Positions 1 to 11,942 of a DNA stretch of 64,000 nt are shown one piece after another (position 1 is the stretch's first letter; each line of letters opens with the position of its first letter). A program made the position numbers and the translations under genes. Origin of the DNA: Centrapalus pauciflorus. Its lineage: Eukaryota > Streptophyta > Magnoliopsida > Asterales > Asteraceae. Where the stretch lies: assembly GCA_020465985.1 (NCBI GenBank), contig JAANYP010007199.1, forward strand, positions 248,001 through 312,000, written 5' to 3'. Under the pieces are notes generated by a model. That model was not told the DNA's origin, made no database searches, and saw nothing but the letters and a program-made list of their open reading frames with translations.

Positions 1-147
1 CACCAAGTTCAAACATACAAACAACAAATATCAAACACACATAATCACATATATCAAACACTAGTCGATATTCAATACTACGTAACTTGACTTACACAAA
101 ATGCTAACAATACTTAGACTGCTATCGTCACACAGGGTGTACCAACA
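1..147 (-). mobile_element. LTR fragment, A-type copia (GTACCAACA end class)
   Basis: This is the terminal part of an A-type LTR. It ends with the family signature (gctatcgtcacacaggg followed by gtaccaaca), the same end seen at 26664 and 49362. The next base, 148, lies in the start of an A-type gag, so the LTR abuts gag directly with no pol or ORF2 between. Either another A-type element inserted into gag, or an internal deletion joined the two. The left part lies outside the window, so no target duplication can be checked. Confidence 0.8.
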
Positions 148-748
148 TCAATAAACCTTTGTAAACTTATTATTGTTTCAAAAATTTTTGGAGTTAAAAC
201 TTAATTAATTTAATTCGAAATTAATTCAAATTAACTCTTTCGAACCTAAGTAAGTTCGAATTTAATTAATTTTAAACTTGTTTGGAACTAAATTCGAAAT
301 TAAGTTTGAACTTCAACTAAAGTCGAAATAAATGGCAAATTCGAAGGTCTAAGTAAAATCGAAATTCTAAATTCGAAGTTAGGGTAAAATTCGAATTCTG
401 AGCAAATTCGAATGAAGTAAACTCGAATCAAACCCTAAGGAACTTCGAAAGGAGCGTATTTTACTGACAAACTCGAAATTTGAGTAAACCTTAATACCCC
501 CTTGATGTACGAGCGCCGCAAGTTCGAAAAATGGTTAAAAGTTCGAATTTTTCAACTTTTCAGATTAGACCAAAGTTTTTAGGCCTAAAAACTTTAATTT
601 CAATCAAAAATATGAACTTTTCTGAACTTTTTCCCGATCTTACTTGATAAACTCGAAATATATCCAAAAACGTGATTTTGACCGTCCAAAACGTCAAGAA
701 ACCACATATGTTTCTAGTGAACATGAAGAACACCACGAACACCCAATG
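148..748 (-). pseudogene. gag start remnant and 5' leader of truncated A-type element (A0)
   Basis: Read on the minus strand this matches the leader of the complete element A (61969-62540). It is rich in TCGAA motifs and shares the phrase ttcgagcgccgcaagttcg. Bases 148-171 correspond to about the first eight gag codons, but the start codon is changed (ATA in place of ATG) and the reading frame stops at the LTR junction at 147. No protein can be made. A GTAAG donor-like site in the leader near 640-650 matches the one in A. Confidence 0.75.
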
Positions 749-760
749 TCTCTGATACCA
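749..760 (-). other. Primer binding site of A0 (initiator Met tRNA type)
   Basis: The plus strand reads tctctgatacca, so the element strand reads TGGTATCAGAGA. This is the usual copia primer site complementary to the 3' end of initiator Met tRNA. It lies two bases inside the LTR that starts at 763. Confidence 0.85.
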
Positions 761-762
761 CT

Positions 763-1375
763 TGTAAGGTCTGCTCTCTACGGATCTATCTTGACGCGAC
801 ACCTTTCAATGAGTGCGGAATCCTCGTTAGTGGCTTGACGGTAAGACAACGCACACCGAAACACGGAGACTACCACGGTGATAGACGAACAACTAGAACG
901 CCCCAACACGGATTCTCTCCGAACGAAACTCTCCAAATGCTAGCAAGTTCGAGATCGCCCTTTTGCTTAAACTCTCTGAAATCTGACAAGCCTCTGCAAA
1001 AGTCTCATAATTAATCGAATTAACCCTTAATTATACTAACAGGTTCGACTTTATCTAGGACAAATTCGAACTTGGCCCAAGGCCTCTTCGAACTTGTCCT
1101 CCTAGACAAATTCGAACTTAATCTAAACTCGAACCTTATCTTTCAAACTTATATTTGAACTTATGTTTTAACTTATGTTTGAATTTATCTTTGTACTTTA
1201 TGTTTGAACTTATTGCAATACATTACCCTAAGTTCAAACATACAATCAATCAATATCAAACATACATAGACAAACATATATATCAAACACTTGTTAATAT
1301 TCAATATCAAGTAATTGACTTACACAAAATGCTACCTAAACTTAGACTGCTATCGTCACACAGGATGTACTAACA
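763..1375 (-). mobile_element. 5' LTR of A0
   Basis: A 613-bp LTR that runs from TGTAAGGTCTGC next to the primer site to gtactaaca at 1375. It is closely similar to the LTRs of element A at 50210-50785 and 62557-63262. On the element strand it begins TGTTAGTAC and ends CTTACA. The distal part holds repeats of the type TTTGAACTTATC (about 1150-1215). Unique-looking sequence begins at 1376. Confidence 0.9.
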
Positions 1376-1441
1376 TAATCCATCCTCCGTCAAGCTCCCC
1401 GACCGGAGCCCGTCCGCCAAACTCTTCTTCTCCTCCTCCAT
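1376..1441 (-). pseudogene. Possible start of a host gene cut by the A0 LTR
   Basis: On the minus strand an ATG at 1441-1439 opens exactly 22 codons (begins MEEEKKSLADG, ends TEDGL) that run unbroken to the LTR boundary at 1376. The segment is clearly more GC-rich than its surroundings and continues no known transposon domain. Upstream on the same strand (1450-2000) there are gene-like signals: CAACAG followed by GTTAGA as a possible splice donor, AAACCCTAG, and TTTTCAG as a possible acceptor. I do not recognise the protein. The open stretch is short enough to be chance. Confidence 0.25.
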
Positions 1442-2191
1442 CTCCCTTAAATTTACCGCAAGACCATTGGAACTTTGGCCTGTCACCGCTACGGAAGATC
1501 ACATATACCTATTAGAAAACAATTTTTTTTTCATTCGAAAAAATTACTGCATAGATGTACTTAAGGATGTTGGTCTACATGAGTTTGTAACTTACGTTTG
1601 CTGAAAATAAAAACAAACCTAGGGTTTCGACTATAGAACAACGAAAATTAGATACCACGAGAATGAGAGAGTGAGTTCGAGAAAAAGCATAAATTTAGAT
1701 TGATATCTAACCTGTTGCGTTCATTGTGTGAGTGAGAATCTGCCGATTGAGAGCTTAATAATCGGTAGAAAAATGGAGTTGACATAGGATGAGATATAGG
1801 TTTTGGAATCATATATGAGAGAGACAGTTTGGAGAGATGAAGAGTTCATGTTGCATATGAAGGAAAGGGGAAGACATTAGTGTTGCTGTGTGCAGAGACA
1901 AAATGAAAGACCATGAAAGCGCTTTGATGATTAGGTTACAGAGACTGGTTAATCGAAGAGACAGGAAGCGGTTCACTTCCCCATGCTAACACCGGATATC
2001 AAAATATTCAAACCTAATAAAATTTAAAATGGAGTTTAAATTATATATGCTTTAAAGACTTGTACTTTATGTTTAGTTTAGTTGTATGTCTTAAAATTCA
2101 AGATTGTGCCTTAGGAGATTGTACCTTATGCATTGTGAGGTGTTTTAATATAAATGCTTTATATAGTAGTTTAGATATATATATAGAATAT
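1442..2191. other. AT-rich stretch, no confident gene
   Basis: No long reading frame or transposon domain is visible. It may be 5' flank, untranslated exon or intron of the possible minus-strand gene that starts at 1441. Purine-rich runs around 1800-1960 read as pyrimidine-rich on the minus strand, as is common in plant 5' untranslated regions. Confidence 0.4.
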
Positions 2192-2717
<526 letters not shown>

Positions 2718-2919
2718 TGAGGTTCAATTGAGAACTTTTGTGCATCGGGGCACCTCGAGGCACTTTTGTGCATCAGATAATCTAACAAGGGTGCACAAAG
2801 GACATTTTGGGAAAATTAAATATATGAAATTAATTAATTTTTAAAAATCATTAAATGATAATTATGAGTTAATTTAGGAATTAAAATCTCACATTAACAA
2901 CATTCCCCATTATCCTCCC

Positions 2920-2923
<4 letters not shown>

Positions 2924-2982
<59 letters not shown>
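2924..2982. repeat. (CT)n microsatellite inside M2
   Basis: About 59 bp of uninterrupted CT dinucleotides. Confidence 0.95.
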
Positions 2983-2984
<2 letters not shown>

Positions 2985-3010
2985 CTTTTGATTAAGATAT
3001 GGATTTTATG

Positions 3011-3240
3011 ATGAAGAGATGCATTTTGGAAGATATGAATGTTTGTTGGAATGATGAACGATTAATGTTTGAATGAACGATGCATCACGTTAAATTAAGG
3101 TGCATCTTGGATTTTTGATTAAGAGATGCATTTTGGAAGGTACAAATTTATGTTGGAACGATGAACGATTCATGTTTGAATTAACGATGCATCACGTTAA
3201 ATTAAGGTTTTTGGATGAACGATGCATCACGTTAAATACG
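3011..3240. repeat. Tandem duplication of about 107 bp plus partial third copy inside M2
   Basis: Unit 1 (3011-3101) and unit 2 (3118-3208) share agagatgcattttggaag near the start and gatgcatcacgttaaatt at the end. A shortened third copy (gatgaacgatgcatcacg) follows at about 3213-3240. Confidence 0.85.
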
Positions 3241-3542
3241 AAGTTGATGAACATGAAGATAATGGATGAAGATGATGAACACAAAGAATGAACAACAATG
3301 ATGCATCGGAATCTTTGTTTTTTTATTTGAATTTGTATTATTTTTGGAAATGTAATAATTAAATGAGGATTGCATAATTCCCGTTTTACCCCTCCGCATA
3401 TTTCATTATGTGCACTTGATGCATAAAACTTTCTATTTAATTACCCTTTTGTCATTTGATCTAAACCACACATCCTTTTCATCCAAGGGACATTGGAGGT
3501 TCTTTTGTGCCTCGATGCACAAAAGTTCTCAATGGAACCACC

Positions 3543-3545
<3 letters not shown>

Positions 3546-3633
<88 letters not shown>
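3546..3633. repeat. (TA)n microsatellite
   Basis: About 88 bp of pure TA repeat. It bounds MITE M2 on its left. AT-rich sequence beginning ggatcattgcagaacc follows on its right. Confidence 0.95.
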
Positions 3634-3635
<2 letters not shown>

Positions 3636-3928
3636 ATCATTGCAGAACCTAAATTTAATGTAGAACTAGATAACCAATATCGTCCATATATTAGATTAAT
3701 CTAGTGGTCTTCATTAAAATAATCAAGTTTGGAATTAGTGAAAAAAAGATTGGTATTATTGATATTTTAATATAGTCAAGGTTAAAAAAGGAAAAGATTG
3801 GAAATAGCAAAAAAATTGACATTAGCAAAATAAATATCATTTTTCAGTAAACTAAAATAACATTAATATGATTAATTTTTAAATCAATAAAATTGTACCA
3901 TAAAAATGATAATTTTATACTCTTTAAA
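3634..3928. other. AT-rich stretch without genes
   Basis: No reading frame, LTR or known domain is visible. It begins right after (TA)n with ggatcattgcagaacc and may be the end of a further TA-targeting element. Confidence 0.35.
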
Positions 3929-4395
3929 ACGAGACCAGTCATGATATATTTTTTTCAAAAAATTTTACTTGTTTATTTTTCGCGTAAAAAAAAATTTACC
4001 CAGCCTGTGATACAATATAGAATGGCGAGATCATTCAATGTCGAATTAACAGATTATATCGTATATTCAACGTTGAAGTAATATTATATAACATATATGC
4101 AACACTACATATACATTCAATATTAAAAAAGCCAAAATAATGATTATGATTTGTAGTCAAACTTGACGAACCACCCTTAATTTTACGAGACCAGTCATGA
4201 TATATTTTTTTAGAAAAAATATTACGTGTTTATATTTCGTATAAAAAAATTTTCTCAGACGACCATTCAACATATCATATCGAGATCATTCAATGTCGAA
4301 TTACAGTCTATATCACATATCTAACATCGAAGTAATATTATATATTGTATATGCAACACTTCATATACATTCAATATTAAAGGAGTCAAAATAAT
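3929..4395 (+). repeat. Two tandem copies of a 256-bp AT-rich repeat (R)
   Basis: Copy 1 starts at 3929 and copy 2 at 4185. Both begin acgagaccagtcatgatata and continue into the block gatcattcaatgtcgaatta; copy 2 ends near 4395. Reverse-oriented copies occur at 8610-8989. There is no coding capacity. R may be a terminal or subterminal repeat of a DNA transposon, or a small satellite. Confidence 0.75.
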
Positions 4396-5116
4396 GATCA
4401 AATGTATAAAAAAGATACAAAAGAACAAGTTTAGACGAGCATTTGTTACCGAAATAGCATATTTGATTGCACAAACTGAATATGTTCAGGATTCCACTCA
4501 ATACGAACATGTTCAACTGATTTAAGTGAACATGTGCAGTACTAATAACGAAAATCACCTAATACTTTTTGTGCTTTAAACAACAAGCACTCAGAATGGA
4601 GTTGAGAAAGTCATCCGCCTTGCCCTAACACTGTCACCATTTGAAGAAACCCTCACCGAAGAGCCAGACCTACCGCTTCCTCCGTCGTCTCTCTTTCACT
4701 ACCTCAATCTTCGAAAACCTCTTCGGCTATACATTCTTTCCCTCCTAAAGAAATCCTCTCCATCGATATTCCTAACGCCGAGAACCCTAAACACGAGATT
4801 TGTAACGCAATAGAAGGTAGGAGGAGCAGTGAAGAATGAAACTCAAAAGAATGTTTGGCCAGAAACCCTAACAAGAACAAAGATTCCTCCAATCAAAAAA
4901 GAATAGTAAAGGTGAAAACGTCAGCTACATTTAAGGGATGACTATATTGGCAAACATCAATCATAAAAAGATATTACATTTTTACCCTTTATTGTTTGCA
5001 TGTGTTTTTATCATCCAAACATCCCCTATTTAGAATCCCAACAACATATTAAAGAGGAATGAATGCCAAACATGGGTGGACTTTAGGACTCCACTCTAAT
5101 TTGGGACTCCATGGAA

Positions 5117-5118
<2 letters not shown>
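4396..5118. other. Low-repeat stretch with a possible gene remnant
   Basis: The segment 4600-4900 is less AT-rich than its surroundings. On the minus strand it has gene-like features: a gttagggtttctgg leader-like motif and a minus-strand open frame of about 62 codons at 4892-4704 that contains an internal ATG (begins MERISLGG). I recognise no protein family. It may be a captured or decayed 5' gene end. The end at 5090-5118 (ggactccatggaac) leads into (TA)n, as MITE ends do. Confidence 0.3.

Positions 5119-5192
<74 letters not shown>
5119..5192. repeat. (TA)n microsatellite
   Basis: About 74 bp of pure TA repeat, followed by a short CA-rich stretch. Confidence 0.95.
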
Positions 5193-5193
<1 letters not shown>

Positions 5194-5599
5194 TCACACA
5201 CACACCCCAAGTACCCAATACACATTCTTCCAACCACACGATTTTACCATCGGTTTTAAGGGCACGATCGACAAAATGCAAAACATAAATCACGTATGTC
5301 TTGCACGTTATTCAGGATTCAATCCATCTCCATCACTGTCTCCGTCTCCACAAAAAAAAATTATTGAGCTCAATTTTTTAAAGTATTAATGCAATTAAAC
5401 ATCATTTCTTCTCCATCTTCTCGAATTCAACTTTCAGGTTTTTAAAACATAATGATTTAAATAGTGCACATAAGGTGTTCGATGAAATACTTGATACTGT
5501 TGTGAATGGTCATTTTATAAGAATTGTGAATGGTCAAATAATTTTTTGTGAATGATCAAATAAGGGTTGTGAATGACTTAAGTGTAGAAGAATTATAAA
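5193..5599. other. AT-rich flank with four TGTGAATG motifs
   Basis: No gene is visible. At about 5510, 5525, 5547 and 5569 the motif TGTGAATGrTCA or a close relative recurs every 15-22 bp. Similar motifs in both orientations lie on the far side of the dead copia (7930-8110), so the copia may have inserted into a DNA transposon with subterminal repeats. Confidence 0.45.
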
Positions 5600-5679
5600 T
5601 GTTAGCCGATATATGTTATTCCTTGATATGGTTTCCTATTTTGTTGGAAAGGTTGTTATATATCTTGTGTATATATTTC

Positions 5680-6320
5680 TCAACCAAGACCACTTCCCCC
5701 ACCAGTGTTGACAAAGCCACATGGAACCGCCTCGATGCCATCGTCAAACAATGGATTCTTGCAACCATATCTCCTGATCTTCTTCAAACCGTTATGAAGC
5801 CAAGTGCAACTGCTCAAGAGTTGTGGAATAATCTTGCCGAAATCTTTCAAGACAATCGCGCAACCCGTGCGGTTTACCTTGAAGAACACCTCAACAGTAT
5901 CCGCATGGACGCTTTTTCTAATGCTACAAATATTGTAACTGCATTAAAAGCCTCTCTGATCAGCTAGCCAATGTCGGCCACCCCGGCTCTGACCAAAAGA
6001 TGGTTCTTCAACTCGTAGTCGGCCTTCCTAAAGGCGACTATTGCTACCTTCATCTAGCAGTCCGACCCATTGCCAACCTTCATCAAATCCAGATCTTAGC
6101 TTACTCTTGAAGAAACACGTCAAGTCAGGCAAGAATCCCATGCTCTGCAAGCTTTGGTAATTCAGCGATCTGATACTCATGCTGCTACCACCGACGCACA
6201 AACTACTCATGATCAGCCTTTTTCCGACAACCGTGGTGGAGGTTGTGGCGGCTACCGTGGCCGTGGAAGTGGTCGTGGTCGTAGTCGTGGTCGTTGGGGG
6301 CGCCCTCCTTACTCCCAACA
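5680..6320 (+). pseudogene. gag remnant of element F (UBN2-like domain plus RGG-rich tail)
   Basis: The open part (to 5967) shows the copia gag fold: WNRLDAIVKQWILATISPDL, then TAQELWNNLAEIFQDN. These families use this domain to assemble particles. A frameshift near 5950 moves the continuation (QLANVGHP, VLQLVVGLPKG) to another frame. Around 6225-6300 a GGT/CGT-rich stretch encodes a Gly-Arg run (YRGRGSGRGRSRG), a frequent RNA-binding tail in this kind of gag. There is no CCHC knuckle. Confidence 0.75.
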
Positions 6321-6529
6321 GTTTCCATGGTCTCGTCTTCGTGGTTTTCCAGAAACTCTTGGACACCACCTCCTTTTCCTTACCCCACGACTTCTCAGAA
6401 CCCGCAAATGGGCATTGTCGGACCAGGCCCGCAACCACCAGCCCAACCACATGCCCTCTACTCGGCTACCCCATATCCCATGCAGGGTGTTCCCATGACT
6501 CCCACCGAATTGGACTGTGCTTTCAGCAC

Positions 6530-6780
6530 CATGCACATTCATACGCAGGACAATTCTTGGTACATGGACACAGGCTCCACCTCTTATGTTGCAAACAACA
6601 CGGGTAACTTCTCTCCCTTGTTTCCTTTAAGTAATCCACATTCTATTTTAGTTAGTAATGGCAATAGTCTTCCTATTATTGGTCTAGGTTCTACAACCAT
6701 TCCTCACACTACTCGTTCGTATCGTTTGAATAACGTTTATCATGTCCCTAAAATAATATTGTGCTACATCTCATTCTATT
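6530..6780 (+). pseudogene. Aspartic protease remnant of element F
   Basis: The frame reads WYMDTGSTSYVANNTGNF, with the D-T-G-S active-site motif of retrotransposon proteases, followed by the usual HVPKI end of the domain. The region 6780-6970 that should lead to the integrase zinc finger is scrambled and holds short duplicated phrases (gaaataatattttctgccta twice). Confidence 0.75.
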
Positions 6781-6969
6781 AAGTTTAGTGATGTTGGTAA
6801 TGTTGGTGATGTTCTATTTTTAGCTTACTTAGAAATAATATTTTCTGCCTAATAATCTTAGAAATAATATTTTGCTACATCTCCGTCCGAGATCTTCTAT
6901 TTTTAGCTTACTTAGAAATAATATTTTCTGCCTAATAAACTTAGTGATGTTGGTTCTTGTAATGCTTGT

Positions 6970-7650
6970 TCCTTGCGTAGACATTGTCATTTAGGTTTTG
7001 CTACATCTCATTCTATTACGTTTAGTCCTTTTGATATTATACATGCTGATTTATGTACTTCTCCTGTTGCATCTATCTTAGGTCATAAATATTATATTGT
7101 TCTTCTCGATGACTATACACATTTCATTTGGACGTTTCCTCTAAAATCTAAATATATCCAAACTCAATATGAAAAGAAAATTAAAACTTTTCAATGTGAT
7201 AATAGTCGTGAATAATAATACTTAATTCCACCAATTTTGTGCTCAATATGGAATGAAAATTCGCTTCTCATGTCCGCAAAGCAGAAAGACTTATTCACAT
7301 CTTAAATAACATCTTCCGCACAAACCTCATCCACGCTTCCATATACCTCCATCTTACTGGCACTATGCACTCCATTTTGCCAATTATCTCCTCAACATAC
7401 TTCCATCTTCTACCATTCAAAATGATACCCCTGCCACCATTCTCTATCATCGAATCATGTGCTACACTCATCTCTGCACGTTTGGGTGTTTTTGCTACCT
7501 AACACTTCATCGACCACACCTCATAAACTAACCCCCGCTCATCTCTGTGTCTTTTTTGGTGTCCCTCTAAACCATCCTAGATACCTATGCACGATATCTC
7601 CACAAAACTATTGTCATGTTACTTTTGTGCAAGATGTATTCCCTTTTGCC
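6970..7650 (+). pseudogene. Integrase remnant of element F
   Basis: The frame at 6973-7215 has the first catalytic aspartate region (FDIIHADLCTSP) and VLLDDYTHFIWTFPL, typical of copia integrase, and ends in FQCDNSRE where the second aspartate lies. Farther on (7450-7650) are broken pieces of the C-terminal region (LTPAHLCVFFGVPLNH, HVTFVQDVFPFA). Stops and frameshifts separate the parts. Confidence 0.7.
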
Positions 7651-7920
7651 ACTTCTGCAAGTCCCCCATTGCATCATATGACTTCCTTAATGACACTCCT
7701 CTTTCACCATACTTCCTTTATCGCTCCATGCAATCTACCACCCTGGCTTACCCTACCCCTACGCCATCTGTTGCACTGCCCTCCCCAATAGTTCCAACAA
7801 CAAATAATGTGCCTACACCACCCATTCCCCCACCATCGCAATACCCCATGCAAAGATGCTCAAAAAGCGGCATTTTTAAACCCAATAGCCATTTCTCTCT
7901 TTACACTCATTCGTGTCCTT

Positions 7921-8345
<425 letters not shown>

Positions 8346-8485
8346 AAACCGTAGAACCATTATTTAATGTTGAATGTTTGAAAATTTTAAGTTGAATTTG
8401 ATGTTAAATATTAAATTTCGAATATTCAGTTCTGAATATTCAAATTGTTTTTTTTAAAGAATATAACATCATTAGTCACATACAG

Positions 8486-8561
<76 letters not shown>
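8486..8561. repeat. (CA)n-(TA)n microsatellite
   Basis: About 36 bp of CA repeat runs directly into about 38 bp of TA repeat. Confidence 0.95.
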
Positions 8562-8564
<3 letters not shown>

Positions 8565-8609
8565 TAGGGTTGGGATCCTTGAATTAATAGTAGCCTACCA
8601 AGTTTGACT

Positions 8610-8989
8610 GCCCGCTTTGACCATTTTGACTCTTTTAATATCCAATGTACATGAAGTGTTGCATATATGATATATTGTATTACTTCAAGGTTGAATATGT
8701 GATATAAACTGTAATTCGACATTGAATGATCTCAATATAATATAATGAATGGTCGTCTTGGTAAAAAACAATTTACGAAAAATAAAAACGTAAAATTTTT
8801 TTGAAAAAAATATATCATGACCATTCTCGTTAAATCCACCAACTTTGACTACTAATTTTGACCATTATTTTAGGTTTGTTAATATTAAATGTACAGTGTT
8901 GCATATATGATATACAGTATTACATTCGATGTTGAATATACGATATAAAGTGTTCATTCGACATTGAATGATATCGTCATGCTATATTG
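8610..8989 (-). repeat. Inverted copies of repeat R, cut by element B
   Basis: Two units match the reverse complement of 3929-4395. Shared phrases are tcgacattgaatgat, gttgcatatatgatata and atatatcatgacca. The second unit (from about 8836) stops abruptly at 8989, where the LTR of B begins. Confidence 0.75.
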
Positions 8990-9658
8990 TGTCAGGATCT
9001 AAAATATGAATTTCCAAGACTAACTGATTTGAATTTATCAAAGTATAAATCAATAATCTTGCTTTGAATCAAAGTTTAATCAAGAAGTTTGCGGAATAAC
9101 ACTTAATTATTTTGACAAAAACTTTCAGAATCAATAATAAATAAACACACAGGAATTAATCAAGACTGGTTGTATTGCTGAATTCATCAATTACAATCAC
9201 CTCTAATCTGTTTGATTAGACGAAGAACACAAACTGTTCTTAGGGTTTTACAACCTTAGAGGCTTATGAAAACTTAATCAATAAAGCAATTACAGACTCA
9301 AAATATGCAGAAAGTCGTCTTTTAATAGGACGACCTATTCTCTGTATTTATATTGCTTCTTGATATGTTTCCTTGACGAACTATGACTTCTTTGATAGTA
9401 GATATGCTGGAATCTTCATGTAGATATCGTTTCCTGAAAATCAGCACTTTCTGTTTCTGAAACTGTTGAGCAGCTTGAATCTCTTGACAGTATGAACTGA
9501 GCAGCTTGAGTAGTTTTGCTCTGGCAGCTTGAACTTTTACACTGGCAGCTCGAGTTTCTTCAACTAGCAGCATGAACTTTGGATTTACAAGTAAAATCTA
9601 CTAACAGTCTGAGAAGTCTAAACTAACAGCTTGAATGTACTTAAACTATTTCCCAACA
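8990..9658 (-). mobile_element. 3' LTR of B
   Basis: It runs from tgtcaggatct to tttcccaaca; on the element strand it begins TGTTGGGAAATAG. A TATA box (TATAAATA on the element strand, 9352-9345) lies in the middle. The U3 part (9460-9640) carries about nine copies of a degenerate CAGCTTGAA / CAGCATGAA motif. Confidence 0.93.
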
Positions 9659-9672
9659 ATCTCCCCCTAACC
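9659..9672 (-). other. Polypurine tract of B
   Basis: The element strand reads TTAGGGGGAGAT immediately before the 3' LTR start TGTTGGG. This is the usual plus-strand primer. Confidence 0.9.
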
Positions 9673-9807
9673 TAAATTCTTTACACAAGACTTTAAGTTC
9701 TATACAAGAATTGGAAATGAATAAGTAAACTGTTATTTACAAACCAAGGCTTACAAAAACTCACAACTGTGCAAGTTTATGATCTATAGCCTTCAAAAAT
9801 TCTTTCT

Positions 9808-11942
9808 TCATCTCTTCTTTATCACAAGATACGATTTAATTTGCAGCAGCATATCTTTTGAAAAATTGTAAAAATCAAGATTGAAGAAGATACCAGATCC
9901 ATCTGTGAATTTGATTCTGAATGTCTTTGACTTGACAAACAGATCAATCTGCTTGATCTTTCTCCCTTTCTTTTCAGCATCTTCTATCTCTTGTCTTGCA
10001 AACTCAGGGTCAACCACTCTACTTAGATCTTTGATGAGTTGCTTGACTTGTGGAAGAGCAGACCTCACTTGTGTAACTGACCCTATATTGTACATCTTTA
10101 TCAATTCATCTCTGGTCAGCTTCTGTACTATCTGCCAAAAAGTGTCATACTCCTCTTCAGGTCCAGACTCTCTTCTGATTACAAACTTCATTCTCAAGTC
10201 ACGGTCATCCAGTGACTTAGCAAACCAGTAGTTGATTTGAGGCTTTGTAAAATCATGCTGATCAATCAGCTTCTCTATCTCCACAGCCTTTTGTAGTTGT
10301 TGCTCAAAGAGCACCCTTTTAACCGATGAAGGAATAGAGACAACTGCTTGATCAGAGGGAGCAGGTGCACTGGCACCAGCTTCAGCTTGGACTGATTGGG
10401 AACCTCCTGATTCTCCCCCTTTTTGGAAGCATTGGTTTGGTCAGAAGGACCCACAACCTTTGCCCCTTGGGTTTGAATCATCTGCTCTAATTTCACAATT
10501 TTATTTCCACAGAGAGTGAAGCCTCTGTGTAGATAATCCATACGCTTATTTTGAGCAGCCTCTGCCTGCCTGAGAGCAAAAATTTGAGCTCCCTGTGCAG
10601 CAATGATGGACATTTGATGGTCCAACATAGCTACAACAGGTTTGAGCCTGGGATCCGTTAAGAGCATTTGTTGCAGACTAGCCTCAAGATCAGAGAACAC
10701 CTGAGGTGTTTGTGATCTATCACTGACATTAAGACCAGAGGTAGAAACTTCTGGGCCCCTCTTTTCTTGGTTCTGGGGACTTCCAGCTTGTGTTTGCACA
10801 CTTGCTGTTGCCATGGGCGTGGTCTTAGCTATGTTGGCACTGTCCTGTGCCTCTTGTGCAGAGACATCAGTAGTGCCAGCCACAGAACCCATATGAACCA
10901 TCTCTGAAGAGATGTTCACCTCCTGAGAGAGGATGGGAGTTTCCTCAATGGGTTCCCTTTGGATATTCTGTGCAGGAGTATCCTCCTGCACAGGGATATA
11001 TGGCTCTTGCTGATGGGAGGAGGAGGAAGGAGCTCCTGGTCCCCTTTTTCTTTTGTATAAGTATCTGAGTGGGCGTGTTGGCTGTACAAAAGGATCAGAG
11101 GGAGTTTGTGTATCATGAGGAGGGGGTTGGGGTCCTGGGGGTGTAGCAGTAATGATGGGCTGAGCCTGCTCAGGACCCTCTCCTCTGTGTTGTGGAATGA
11201 TGTTCATCATTGCAGAAGGCAATGGAACATCAACACTCAAAAAATTGGCACTATGTTTTAAAAGTCTCTTTATAGAGGGTAGTGAGTGCCTGTGGGAAAC
11301 ATGTATCCGTTTATGTAAATGAGAAGATGTGCAGGTGTGTGCAATGATTTCTGCTAAAAATCTAGGATACATCAAAAATTTCCCACTCTTTAGGGAATGA
11401 TGCCTTAACATCCCCTGAAAAATCATGTTGGAAAAATTGAATCGTTGGCCTGTTGAAAAGCACACTAAGGCAGTGGCAATGTTAGATGAAAATTCAGACC
11501 AACCAGTTCTTTTGGGGCTAATGCACTGCTGAAGTATATGTACAAGAAATTTCCATTTAGGAGAAAAATGGGCTTTTAAGAAAGTAAAAGAATCAGCAGG
11601 ACCCCTATAACCGATATTGAAAAGACCTGTATGTAAAGCATCAAGGGTTAGGTCGGTTATACCTGTGGCATCTTGAATATGCAAGTGATGTCGGATGGAT
11701 TCCTCAGTGATATGGATATCAGTTCCATCAATCTTGGAAAGGAGGGTAGGCACTCCATTGATGGTTTGAATAGATGCATGGTTCCAAAACTGTTCTATAT
11801 GGGAGATGTATATAGTAGGGTTTATGGATAGTGCATGATGAATATGGGAGTGCCTGAGGAAATCCATCATTGTATGGAACGGTTGGAGTTCAACATGTTT
11901 CAGAGTGTATGGGAGGCAGTTGTGTTCTTTTACGAACTCCAT
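9808..11942 (-). pseudogene. ORF2 of B: accessory protein with longin-like N-terminal domain
   Basis: ATG at 11942. The first frame (555 codons, to 10275) holds an N-terminal domain, residues 1-245, with HHALSINPTIYISHIEQFW, then SPKRTGWSEFSSNIATA and FLMYPRFLAEII. A Pro/Ser/Gln-rich linker (about 245-400) and a helical, likely coiled-coil part (about 410-490) follow. A frameshift near 10400-10430, at a run of A then G, moves the rest to another frame that ends at 9808; its C-terminal domain has FEQQLQKAVEIEKLIDQHDF and FVIRRESGPEEEY. The second B-type copy at 19126-19706 shares that C-terminal domain. I recall related N-terminal domains annotated as synaptobrevin/longin-like in Asteraceae copia elements. 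The function is unknown; it is not RT, integrase or a clear envelope protein. Confidence 0.75.

Larger units (their letters stand above)
2719..3544. mobile_element. Inverted-repeat MITE M2 between two TA microsatellites
   Basis: The left end (gaggttcaattgagaactt, continuing ttgtgcatcg) matches the reverse of the right end (ggtggttccattgagaactt, continuing ttgtgcatcg). The terminal inverted repeats are therefore about 40 bp long, and both outer edges abut (TA)n. The interior holds a (CT)n tract at 2924-2982 and a tandem duplication at 3011-3208. No transposase is present. Position and structure match Micron-like non-autonomous elements. Confidence 0.75.
5600..7920 (+). mobile_element. Dead Ty1/copia element F, internally truncated
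   Basis: Plus-strand remnants occur in the order gag, protease, integrase. The left edge looks like an LTR start (tgttagccgatatatgtt at 5600) that runs for only about 80 bp before gag. No RT, RNase H or matching 3' LTR is seen. All frames are interrupted. It is not closely related to A, B or C. Confidence 0.75.

Noticed and set aside
6028..6450. Minus-strand 140-codon frame with a Thr run
   Set aside because: It is the antisense of the Gly/Arg-rich gag tail of dead copia F; low complexity only.
9322..9573. Minus-strand frame of 83 codons, repeated at 18735-19010
   Set aside because: It recurs because both lie at the same place in the two LTRs of B, over the U3 motif cluster. It has no protein family features.
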